Source: Deltaproteobacteria bacterium
Lineage (GTDB): Bacteria; Myxococcota_A; UBA796; SXON01
Assembly: GCA_014191855.1 (NCBI GenBank)
Contig: BJHF01000008.1
Coordinates: 36,512-100,511 of the forward strand
Length of the DNA: 64,000 nucleotides
Direction of reading: 5' to 3'
Made by a program: the position numbers and the translations under genes. Of the stretch, positions 16,428 to 23,963 are shown piece by piece. The notes below the pieces were generated by a model. The model ran no database searches. It was not told where the DNA came from and saw only the letters and a program-made list of their open reading frames with translations. The stretch's first letter is position 1; each line of letters begins with the position of its first letter.

Positions 16428-17671
16428 TGTACGACTTGCTTGCCGCCGGTCCCGGTCGCGACGCGGAGCGCGTGTGCATCGTGGCCGACGTGGCGCCCGC
16501 AGGGGCCTCCCCGAGATTTCCGGGCCAGCCCGGTGCACTCGCCCACCACTGGATTCTCCGCGGGCCCGATGCGCCCGCCCGCGCCCGCAGCCTGCTGGCG
16601 GCCCACCGCGCACAGTCCGCCTGGTTGGCGCCGATGCCGGCCCCCCCGCCGAGCGACGATATACCCCCCGAAACGCCGGTCTTCGGCCAGGCCTGGCGCG
16701 AGGTGTTCCCCGCCGGGGTGGGCATCACCGCCGCGGCGGATTTCCCGGGTGGCGGGGGCGAGAACGTCACCATCGTAGACATCGAATACGCCTGGGATCC
16801 GACGCACGAGGATCTCCTCCGGAGCGCGAGCGACCTTGGCGGGGTGCCCGATCCCACCTGGGCTTTTCACGGCACTGGGGTGGTGGGCATCCTCGCGGCG
16901 GGTGACAACGGCTTCGGGGTTATCGGCGCCGCCCCCCTCGCAACCGTGCTGGTTCAGGCACCATTCTTCGAGGCGGATGCGGGCTTCGACTACGACGTCG
17001 CCCGTGCCATTGTGGAGGCTTCAGCCGTGCTCTCGGCGGGGGATGTGATCCTCGTGGAGCAGCAATTCTACGGCTTAGACGGGGAGTTCGTGCCCGCGAG
17101 CTTCGACGCGGGCGTGCGGGAGGCGATTCGGGCTGCCTCTGCCGCGGGGATCGTGGTCGTGGAACCCGCGGGAAATGACGACGTGAACCTCGACGATCCG
17201 GCCTACGAAGGCGCGTTTACGGACGATACCGGAGTGCTGCGGGTGGGGGGAGGGGCCTCCAGCTTCGCCGCGATCCCACGGGCCCGCGTGGCCTCCAACT
17301 ACGGGAGCCTCGTGTGGGTGCAGGGTTGGGCGGGTGACATCGTGACGACCGCCGGCCCTCCCTACACGGACTTGTTCTACCCGCGGGATGATCCGCGCCA
17401 CATAGGTCCGCCGCCCTTCGTGATCGCCCGTACCGCAAAACACCAAGCATACACCGCATCCTTCGCCGGAACGAGCGGCGCGGCGGCGATGATCGCGGGG
17501 CTGGTGGGCGTGATCGAGTCGGTGGCCATCGCAACGCGTGGGGCGCCGCTCACGCCGCTCGAGGTGCGCTCCGTGCTCGCGGAGGCGGGCGTGGCCGCGC
17601 CGGACGGTGAGGTGAGCGTCGGCGCGTTGCCGGACTTGCGCCGGGTGCTGCGAAGCTGGTTGGTGCCGTAG
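16427..17671 (+). CDS. Subtilisin-like serine protease (S8 family)
   Basis: A 414-residue S8 peptidase. From the ATG at 16427 the triad is Asp118 (VTIVDIEYAW), His148 (FHGTGVVGIL) and Ser350 (FAGTSGAAAM), with the oxyanion Asn near 250 (PAGND). All four positions are present, so the enzyme is probably active. It has no signal peptide. The ~100-residue N-terminal part before Asp118 is Pro/Ala-rich and could be a prodomain or linker. ATG 16412 is also in frame, but the TGATG junction with the Nudix gene favours 16427. Pairing a Nudix hydrolase with a subtilase is not a familiar operon; the functional link is unknown. Confidence 0.86.
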   Translation: MYDLLAAGPGRDAERVCIVADVAPAGASPRFPGQPGALAHHWILRGPDAPARARSLLAAHRAQSAWLAPMPAPPPSDDIPPETPVFGQAWREVFPAGVGITAAADFPGGGGENVTIVDIEYAWDPTHEDLLRSASDLGGVPDPTWAFHGTGVVGILAAGDNGFGVIGAAPLATVLVQAPFFEADAGFDYDVARAIVEASAVLSAGDVILVEQQFYGLDGEFVPASFDAGVREAIRAASAAGIVVVEPAGNDDVNLDDPAYEGAFTDDTGVLRVGGGASSFAAIPRARVASNYGSLVWVQGWAGDIVTTAGPPYTDLFYPRDDPRHIGPPPFVIARTAKHQAYTASFAGTSGAAAMIAGLVGVIESVAIATRGAPLTPLEVRSVLAEAGVAAPDGEVSVGALPDLRRVLRSWLVP

Positions 17672-17672
17672 G

Positions 17673-17772
17673 GGCCCTGAGGTGAGGGGCAGACCCGCCG
17701 GGCGGCGTGGGAGCGCGCCGCTACGCTGGAAAGCGCAACCCCGCAGCCCGTACCCCGGCCGCCCGAAGCCCG
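17673..17772. repeat. Intergenic GC-rich hairpin block
   Basis: A 100-bp gap between convergent genes. It contains the dispersed words CCCGCAGCCCGTA and GCCCGCTAGCGGG, which recur in the gaps at 22727-22849 and 30400-30455. It may act as a bidirectional terminator; no T-run is present. Confidence 0.45.
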
Positions 17773-18888
17773 CTAGCGGGTCGGCGTGCCCCGGTTGGCC
17801 CGACCGCCGGTGGAGGGTGTAGGCGCATGGCGGCGGAGCTCCGCGAGATGGGAAGAGTCCAGCTCCAAGCGGTAGGTGACGGCCAGCGGAAGGATCCGGA
17901 TCGGCGTGGCGGGCGTTTGCACGGCCAAGGTGCCGTACCGCAGCACAAAGTGGATCGGCGGCGTGGTGGGCAGGGGCCGCCCGTCGCCAAGGAGGGTGAT
18001 CACGTTGGACGTGAGCTGCATGTGCACGTCGGAATGAAAGGTCTCTTCAGACCTCCACTTGATCTCCACGTAGCAGCGCCCCGCGACGTTGCTCGCCATC
18101 CAGCTGGGATCCCCACCTGGGGGCCCGACCGCGCTGGGAGCCTGGCTGAGGCTGGTTGGCTGCGGAGCCCGCGGTGGGGGGCGGGGCGGGCTAACGACCT
18201 CGGGAGGCGGAGTGGGCTTCGGGGGGGCGTACGTGCGCGCCCACTCGGCGGAGGCCGAACCGCTGGAGGACTTCGCTGCGGGGTTTGGACGCCCGGGTGG
18301 CGAATCCACGGGCCCCGGGGCGGGCATCGTTGGCGCGGCACCCGGCGCTCCAGACCGATCCTCTGGAGCTCGAGTCATCGCGGATTTCAAGGCATCGCGC
18401 ATCACCGCGCGCGCCCCGGCCGCCGCCGCCGCATTGCCGGCGGAGGGGAGGCTCGACACGCTTCGTGCGCCAGGAACCGAGTCGAACAGGCCGCGACTGC
18501 CGCTGTTGCCCATGCTCCCCATGGAGCCCTGGCTTTTGTTCGACGGGGTGGGCGAATCCTCGATGACCGCTCGGTCGCTCACTGCGGTGGTGCCGCTCCT
18601 GGCGGCGAGGAACTGGGCCCATCGCGCCGAGTCCGCCGCCGACACGGAGAGCAGCTTGATCAGGTAGGCGTTCGGCTGACCCGGAGCCGAGGAGATCGGT
18701 CGGGCCACTTCCCCGTCCATCAGCACGGTGCCGGGAGCGGGGCTGAGATCCACGCGTAGCGTGGCGCGATCTCCGCTCCTCATGGCGGAATCGACCTCGA
18801 CGAACATCATCGACCCCTCGATCCACACCAACTTGCCGAAGTTCAAAACACCATTCGCCTGCACCGCCGCCGAAGCGCGCGTGAGCAC
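17773..18888 (-). CDS. PilZ-like two-domain protein, paralogue 1
   Basis: A 371-residue protein made of an N-terminal PilZ-like beta domain (about 1-95: GVLNFGKLVW, LRVDLSPAPGTVLMDGEV), a ~160-residue Pro/Ala/Ser-rich linker, and a second beta domain (about 260-345: CYVEIKWRSEETFHSDVHMQ). The next gene upstream on the same strand has the same architecture and alignable ends, so the pair is a tandem duplication. Canonical c-di-GMP-binding residues (RxxxR and D/NxSxxG) are not evident, so binding may be lost or the fold used for protein contacts. The only available start is GTG at 18888; an in-frame stop lies 30 nt upstream. No signal peptide is seen. Fold assignment is by pattern only. Confidence 0.6.
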   Translation of the reverse strand: MLTRASAAVQANGVLNFGKLVWIEGSMMFVEVDSAMRSGDRATLRVDLSPAPGTVLMDGEVARPISSAPGQPNAYLIKLLSVSAADSARWAQFLAARSGTTAVSDRAVIEDSPTPSNKSQGSMGSMGNSGSRGLFDSVPGARSVSSLPSAGNAAAAAGARAVMRDALKSAMTRAPEDRSGAPGAAPTMPAPGPVDSPPGRPNPAAKSSSGSASAEWARTYAPPKPTPPPEVVSPPRPPPRAPQPTSLSQAPSAVGPPGGDPSWMASNVAGRCYVEIKWRSEETFHSDVHMQLTSNVITLLGDGRPLPTTPPIHFVLRYGTLAVQTPATPIRILPLAVTYRLELDSSHLAELRRHAPTPSTGGRANRGTPTR

Positions 18889-18985
18889 GCGGAGGGGGAG
18901 GACGTCGGGGGCCTAGGCAGCACGTAGACGCTCTTGGGAACGAGGCGCCAGCGAGCATAGCACGCGTATTGCCAACTCTCCGTCG

Positions 18986-20176
18986 CTAACGACCAGGCCC
19001 CTTGGAGTGGAAGTCGCTCATGGTCGACTTGGGCCGCGCGCTGCGACGGAGCTCCGCGAGGTGGGAAGGGTCCAATTCAAGCCGGTACGTTACCGCCAGC
19101 GGCTGCACGCGCATGGGCGTTGCCGCACACTGCACGGCGAGCGTGCCGTGCCGAAGGACGAGGTGCACGGGGGGCGCGGCGGGGAGCGCGCGGCCATCGC
19201 TCACGAGGGTGAGGACGTTTGCCATGAGCTGGGTGTGCACGTCATGGCTGAACGTGTCGGCCGAGGACCACTTCACCTCCACATAGAAACGGCCCGCGAT
19301 GTTCGTGGCCAGCCACGTGGGATCCTCGACCATGGGCGAGGGGTGTGCAGGGGGCGGCACGGACAGCCCGGTTGGCAGGGGCCGACGAGGTGGGAGGGCT
19401 TGCGGCGTGACGACGGCGGGGGGTGGCGTTGGCGGCGCGGGAGCGTACGTGCGCGCCCAGTCGGCAGAGGCGGAGTGCGGGCGACCCGAGGTGCTCGGCG
19501 AGCCGGCACCCGACCCGCTGGCGGCCACGGCGGCCGCCGCGCTGAGCGGCGGCAGCGACGCCGGGGCTACGCCGCCATGCGGCGCGCCCGAGAGCGGGGC
19601 CGGCGCCTCAGAAGGTCGGTTCATCGCGGCCTTCAGCGCATCCCGCATCGCGGAGCGGCCCGTGCCCGCGGGGTTGGCCGAGCTGTGGGTGCCCGCGGCA
19701 GAAAACGTGCTCGCCCGCCCCGAGAAGGGCGGAGGCGGCTGTGTGGAGCCCCCGATTCCGCCTCGCGACCCGTAGCTCGGCTGCAGGGCCTGGCCCGAGT
19801 CGCGCACGTCGGAGAGGTTGCTCAGGGTACCGCCGCTCTGCTTGGCCTGGAGGAACCGCTGCCACGGCCCGGCATCCGCCGGGGAAACCGAGCGCAAGCG
19901 CACCAGATATGCCTGCGCCTCCCCAGCCGCGGCCGGCAACGCGCGCATCACCTCGCCTTCAAGGAGCGCGGTTCCGGGGGCCGGGCTGAGATCCACGCGC
20001 AACATCAGGGCATCGCCCATCCTCAGCTCGGAATCGACCTGCAGATACAGCCGCGGCCCATCCACCCATACCAGCTTGCCGAAGTTCAGCGCCCCGTTTC
20101 CCTGCACACCAGTCGAGGCTTTCACCGTGATTCGACCCTCCGCGGGGCCCGAGGGGCTTGGCGGCTGGGAATGCAT
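18986..20176 (-). CDS. PilZ-like two-domain protein, paralogue 2
   Basis: A 396-residue paralogue of the gene at 17773-18888. It has an N-terminal beta domain (GALNFGKLVW, LRVDLSPAPGTALLEGEV), a long Pro/Ala/Gly linker, and a C-terminal domain (FYVEVKWSSADTFSHDVHTQ, then VTYRLELDPSHLAELRR). The two domains are well conserved between paralogues while the linkers differ in sequence and length, as expected of flexible tethers. It starts at ATG 20176 with a short Pro/Ser leader missing in paralogue 1. The upstream hypothetical gene ends 33 bp before it, so the three genes may form an operon. Role unknown; myxobacterial PilZ-type proteins often act in motility or second-messenger signalling. Confidence 0.6.
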   Translation of the reverse strand: MHSQPPSPSGPAEGRITVKASTGVQGNGALNFGKLVWVDGPRLYLQVDSELRMGDALMLRVDLSPAPGTALLEGEVMRALPAAAGEAQAYLVRLRSVSPADAGPWQRFLQAKQSGGTLSNLSDVRDSGQALQPSYGSRGGIGGSTQPPPPFSGRASTFSAAGTHSSANPAGTGRSAMRDALKAAMNRPSEAPAPLSGAPHGGVAPASLPPLSAAAAVAASGSGAGSPSTSGRPHSASADWARTYAPAPPTPPPAVVTPQALPPRRPLPTGLSVPPPAHPSPMVEDPTWLATNIAGRFYVEVKWSSADTFSHDVHTQLMANVLTLVSDGRALPAAPPVHLVLRHGTLAVQCAATPMRVQPLAVTYRLELDPSHLAELRRSARPKSTMSDFHSKGPGR

Positions 20177-20209
20177 GGGTCGCGACTCGGGGAAAGAATT
20201 GGACGCGCA

Positions 20210-21262
20210 TCAGCCCATATCTTCGAACTCTGGCAGCGGCGAGGGGGTGGGCGGCCCCTGGTCGGAAAAACGCGCGGGCAACAAGCACGACAGCGGCCCA
20301 TCGGCGACCGAGAGCGCTTCGGCGATCCGACGAGTCGGCCCCGCCGCGGCGAGGGCCTGCACGGGCAGCTCGGGGGTGTCGAGCCACAGCCGCAGCACGT
20401 CGGGGTGCTCGGCGGTGCCGTTGAGATGGGCACTCAGCTCACCGAACGCAGGTAGCAACAAGAACCCCTCTCGTTCGTGGAACCAGAGCGCTGGGCGGCC
20501 CGCCGCCATGGTGTCGCCGAGTCGCAGATCCACGCGGATGGGCTCCACGCCTTTGGCGCCGCGCCAGGCTTCTGCCCGGGTAGGCGCAGCGCCGTCGGGG
20601 CCCCGGTCTGCGAACAGCAGCCCGTCCATGAACGCGGAGAGCGCCGCCTCCATCGTCGTCGCGTCCGAAAATTCCACCAGATCGCGGCCGAAATGCGCGA
20701 TGAAGACCCGGCGTTGGTCGCGTTGGCGGGCGAACGCGAAGCGCCGCTCACGCAGACCCGCCAGCACCGCGGGCTCGGGCGAGTCCCGCCAGGCCTCCAG
20801 CAACTGCAATCGGGCGATCACCCCTTGCTCCCCGTAGAGGCCCGGCTCCCCGAAAAACGCGGTTCCACCCTGCCACGGTACGGTGCGTGCGCGGAGAACG
20901 GTCCTCCGCGTGAGGTCGCCCCGGGCCGACGACGGTGCCCGCACGGCTACCTCTCGGTCGTCGACGAGGTCGCGCAGGAGCACCTGCTCCCCATCCCACC
21001 CGTCCACCACCCACAGCGACGTGTGGGCTTCCAGCGGCCAACGTGCAAGATCCTCCAGCCCGGGCTCGCCACCGAGCGACTCCGCCAGCGTGCGCCCCTC
21101 TACGTTGAGCCACTCCACCGCGACGAGATCGAGCACGTCCGCCCACTCATCCTCGTCCGGGGGACGCCCGTACAAGGCCGCCGCCGCACGCGCCACCTCC
21201 TCCGGCTGCGCCTGCGCGAGCGCCCAGAGCCGCGTGCGGAGCCGGGAAAGGTCGATCGACAG
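20210..21262 (-). CDS. Hypothetical protein
   Basis: I do not recognise this protein. The credible coding part begins near SIDLSRLRTRLWALAQAQ and runs 350 residues with mixed helix and strand. Features include GRPPDEDEWADVLDLVAVEW near the start and RRVFIAHFGRDLVEFSD in the middle. There is no signal peptide or membrane segment. The open frame extends to 21574, but that part is antisense to the lipoprotein gene at 21305 and reads as low-complexity. The best ribosome site is AAGGAG at 21274-21269, six bases before a CTG at 21262, so a CTG start is likely; GTG codons further in lack a well-spaced site. It diverges from the ASH-domain lipoprotein. Confidence 0.55.
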   Translation of the reverse strand: MSIDLSRLRTRLWALAQAQPEEVARAAAALYGRPPDEDEWADVLDLVAVEWLNVEGRTLAESLGGEPGLEDLARWPLEAHTSLWVVDGWDGEQVLLRDLVDDREVAVRAPSSARGDLTRRTVLRARTVPWQGGTAFFGEPGLYGEQGVIARLQLLEAWRDSPEPAVLAGLRERRFAFARQRDQRRVFIAHFGRDLVEFSDATTMEAALSAFMDGLLFADRGPDGAAPTRAEAWRGAKGVEPIRVDLRLGDTMAAGRPALWFHEREGFLLLPAFGELSAHLNGTAEHPDVLRLWLDTPELPVQALAAAGPTRRIAEALSVADGPLSCLLPARFSDQGPPTPSPLPEFEDMG

Positions 21263-21304
21263 TTGCTGCTCCTTGGGCCCCTCGTATATACAACGGCCCA
21301 GGCC

Positions 21305-22714
21305 ATGCCACCCACCCCGCTGCGTACGTCGCTCTCCCTGCTGCTCCTCGCGGGCTGCGATCCCGACCAGGCCCTCAACACCGCAGAGCCCAGCGTGGTC
21401 GTCGAGCCGGCCACCGTGGATTTTGGCGAGGTTGTCCTCGGAATGTACGGCGAGATCGGCGCGGTGGTGCGCAACGACGGATTGGGTACGCTCACGATCA
21501 GCGGCGCCGAGCTCGAGTCTGGTTCTTCCTCCGATTTCACCCTGATCAGTTGGCCCGAGTCGCTCAAGGCCCACGAGGAGGGGCTCCTCGTCATGCAGTA
21601 TACGCCCGACATCGAGGGCGAGGACTGGGGCACCGTGAACTTATCGACGAATGAGCCGGACAAGCCGCTCTTTCCGGTGGGCGTGACTGGCCTCGGCGTG
21701 AAGCCGTGCATCGACATCGACCCAGAGTTGCTCTGGTTCGGCACCGTGGCGCCCGGGGAGTCGGTGACCAAGACGTTTGACGTTCGCGCCGGCTGCACGG
21801 GCACGCTCAGCATCGGCAGCGCGGTGTACCCGGGGAACGAGATTGAGGCCTATACCGCGACGTTCCCGGAGGACTGGGCGGAGCCGTACACGGTGCGCAC
21901 CGGCTTCGCGTTCGAGGTCAGCGTAACGTTTGCGCCGCCGGACACCAACGAGTGGTCGGGAGAGCTGTGGTTCAACAGCAACGACCCGGACGATCCGGTC
22001 TCGGCGGTAACCCTCCGCGGCAACACGGTGGACGACCCGACGGAGAACGTCGCGCCGATCGTGGAGATCCTCGATCCCAACGTGGGCGAGTACTTCCTCG
22101 ACAACCAACTGGTGACCCTCACAGCGGCGGTGTTCGACGAGGACGAGGCGGTCACCAACCTCGTGTGTTCGTGGTCGGCCAACGGGAGCAAGCTCAGCTC
22201 GGCGGACGCGACGCCCAGCGCCGAAGGCACCATCGCCGGGGCGAGCCAGCTCCCGTTTGGCGACGTGGACATCAGCCTGCGCTGCTTCGACAGCGAGGGC
22301 GTCATGGGCGAGGACTCGGTGCGCGTGCAGGTGTGGAAGGCGGACGAGCCCCTGGAGTACGTGATCTCCGGCGGGGATACCGAGTTTGATTACTTCATGG
22401 TGGACGATGACGTCAACATGGCGGTCAACGGCGTCACATTCTTCGACGACAACAACGACACCAGCGACAACCACGGGCCGGTCCACTTCAACGCGAAGGC
22501 TGGAGAAGTCCTCCACATCGTGGCGGTGGACCAGAACCCCACGGAGGGCCTGGTAGAACCGATGGTGCTTCATTGGGGTACGGGCAAGAGTCAAGCGCTG
22601 AACGAAGAGATCTGCCTGTCATCTGATCCTGCGAATGACTGCTTCGACGGCACCTACGCAGGGCCGTGGCCGAACGTGCTGATGGATGAGGAGTATGTGA
22701 TTTCGATTCCTTGA
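21305..22714 (+). CDS. ASH/choice-of-anchor D lipoprotein
   Basis: A 469-residue predicted lipoprotein: MPPTPLRTSLSLLLLAGC with lipobox LAGC at residue 18. Two ASH/choice-of-anchor-D type immunoglobulin-like domains follow (VDFGEVVLGMYGEIGAVVRN, then LWFGTVAPGESVTKTF), then an Ig-like region (APIVEILDPNVGEYFLDNQ) and a C-terminal beta domain (FFDDNNDTSDNHGPVHF) I do not recognise. The C-terminal part has several Cys and is Asp-rich. It is probably a surface adhesin or binding protein. Start ATG 21305 gives the signal peptide directly; the longer frame from 20477 is antisense to the hypothetical gene and is rejected. Confidence 0.8.
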   Translation: MPPTPLRTSLSLLLLAGCDPDQALNTAEPSVVVEPATVDFGEVVLGMYGEIGAVVRNDGLGTLTISGAELESGSSSDFTLISWPESLKAHEEGLLVMQYTPDIEGEDWGTVNLSTNEPDKPLFPVGVTGLGVKPCIDIDPELLWFGTVAPGESVTKTFDVRAGCTGTLSIGSAVYPGNEIEAYTATFPEDWAEPYTVRTGFAFEVSVTFAPPDTNEWSGELWFNSNDPDDPVSAVTLRGNTVDDPTENVAPIVEILDPNVGEYFLDNQLVTLTAAVFDEDEAVTNLVCSWSANGSKLSSADATPSAEGTIAGASQLPFGDVDISLRCFDSEGVMGEDSVRVQVWKADEPLEYVISGGDTEFDYFMVDDDVNMAVNGVTFFDDNNDTSDNHGPVHFNAKAGEVLHIVAVDQNPTEGLVEPMVLHWGTGKSQALNEEICLSSDPANDCFDGTYAGPWPNVLMDEEYVISIP

Positions 22715-22726
22715 AGGGGGGGGATC

Positions 22727-22849
22727 GGGCTGCGGGGGGCGGGCTACGGGGTTCCGCGCCCCCCCGCGCCGTCAGGCGCTCCCGCGACGCCAGGCGCCCT
22801 CTCCCCGCAGCCCGTAGCCCCGGGTCGCAGGCCCGCTAGCCCGTAGCCC
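22727..22849. repeat. Nested inverted-repeat block between convergent genes
   Basis: GGGCTGCGGGG (22727-22737) pairs with CCCCGCAGCCC (22803-22813), and GGGCTACGGG (22741-22750) pairs with CCCGTAGCCC (22811-22820). A further GCTAGCCCGTAGCCCC copy at 22835-22850 overlaps the end of the CoA-transferase gene and supplies its stop codon. The position between convergent genes suggests a bidirectional terminator or REP-like element; no T-run follows. Confidence 0.6.
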
Positions 22850-23933
22850 CCATCGCCCGCAATCCCTCTCGTTCTTCCTCCGTATACCCCAGCTCTCCCA
22901 ACACCTCCTCCGTATGCTCCCCTAACCCCGGCGGCGGTCGATGCGAGACCAAACCGAGCGGCGGCATCGGCTGCGTCCACGTGCCGAGCGTGAACTGATG
23001 CGCGTGGGGATGTGCGAGCGACTGCGGCACGGTGAGCGCGGCGCCGACGGGGACGCCCGCCGCCCCGAGGCTCGCTTCCCACGTCGCGACGTCGCCGTCG
23101 GCCAGACGCACGTTGATTGCTTCGTCCAGGGCGGCGCGGTGCTGGATCCGGGAGGCGAGCGTCCGCCAGGCCGGATCGTCCGGTAGGGCGAGGGCGCGCT
23201 GGAGGCGCAGCCAGAGCGCTTCGTTGGCGCAGCAGATGGAGAGCCAACCATCCCGGCAGCGGTAGAGGTTGTAGGGGGCGATCGAGGGGTGGGCGTTGCT
23301 CGGGGGAGGGGGCTCCGCGCCGGCGTTGAGCGAGGCACTCGCGTAGTAGGCCAGCAGGCTGTGCTGCACGTCGAGCATGCTGATGTCGACGCGGCGCCCC
23401 TTTCCCGTGCGCGCCCGGTCCAACAGACCGAACAACACCCCCTGGACGGCGATTTGCGCGCTCGCGAGGTCTGCGATGCTCGGACCCGCCTTCTGGGGCG
23501 GGTCGCCCGTCAGCGTCGTAATCGCGCCGATCGATTGGAGCACCAGGTCGTAGCCGGCGCCATCGATGTCGGCCCCGAACGCGCTGATGCTCACCCAGAT
23601 GTGCTCGGGCCGGCCAACCGCCGCGTAGCCCAGCCCCAGGCGATCCATCACCCCGGGGCGAAAATTCTCAAGCACCACGTCGGCATCGCCGATCAGCCGG
23701 AGCGCCACCTCCCGCCCCCCCGGGTGCTTCAGGTTCAGCGCGAGGCTACGTTTGTTTCGGTTCGTACAGGCAAAATACACGCTTACGCCCTCGCGAAGGG
23801 GGGCGAAGCGCCGCGTCTCGTCCCCATCGAGCGACTCGACCTTGATCACGTCGAAGCCCTGGTCTCCGAGGGTCTGGGCCGCCCACGGCCCGGCGAGCAC
23901 GCGGGTGAAGTCGGCGACGCGGATGGGGCGCAT
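22836..23933 (-). CDS. CoA transferase, family III (CaiB/BaiF)
   Basis: A 365-residue family III CoA transferase, close to the usual 380-400. It opens IRVADFTRVLAGPWAAQTLG and has VIKVESLDGDETRRF, NRNKRSLALNLKHPGG, ENFRPGVMDRLGLGY and the catalytic Asp at about residue 155 in SIADLASAQ. These enzymes move CoA between carboxylic acids through an aspartyl-CoA intermediate in the cytoplasm. The acyl substrate cannot be predicted, and no pathway genes are adjacent. The last residues (GATG) and the stop are encoded by a dispersed GCTACGGGCTAG repeat, so the C-terminus is probably set by repeat insertion. It diverges from the kinase at 23964. Confidence 0.92.
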   Translation of the reverse strand: MRPIRVADFTRVLAGPWAAQTLGDQGFDVIKVESLDGDETRRFAPLREGVSVYFACTNRNKRSLALNLKHPGGREVALRLIGDADVVLENFRPGVMDRLGLGYAAVGRPEHIWVSISAFGADIDGAGYDLVLQSIGAITTLTGDPPQKAGPSIADLASAQIAVQGVLFGLLDRARTGKGRRVDISMLDVQHSLLAYYASASLNAGAEPPPPSNAHPSIAPYNLYRCRDGWLSICCANEALWLRLQRALALPDDPAWRTLASRIQHRAALDEAINVRLADGDVATWEASLGAAGVPVGAALTVPQSLAHPHAHQFTLGTWTQPMPPLGLVSHRPPPGLGEHTEEVLGELGYTEEEREGLRAMGATG

Positions 23934-23963
23934 CGGCGCCGACTATCGCGCTACGTTGCCACG

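Noticed and set aside
20477..21304. Upstream extension of the ASH lipoprotein frame
   Set aside because: Antisense to the hypothetical protein; the lipoprotein signal begins at 21305.
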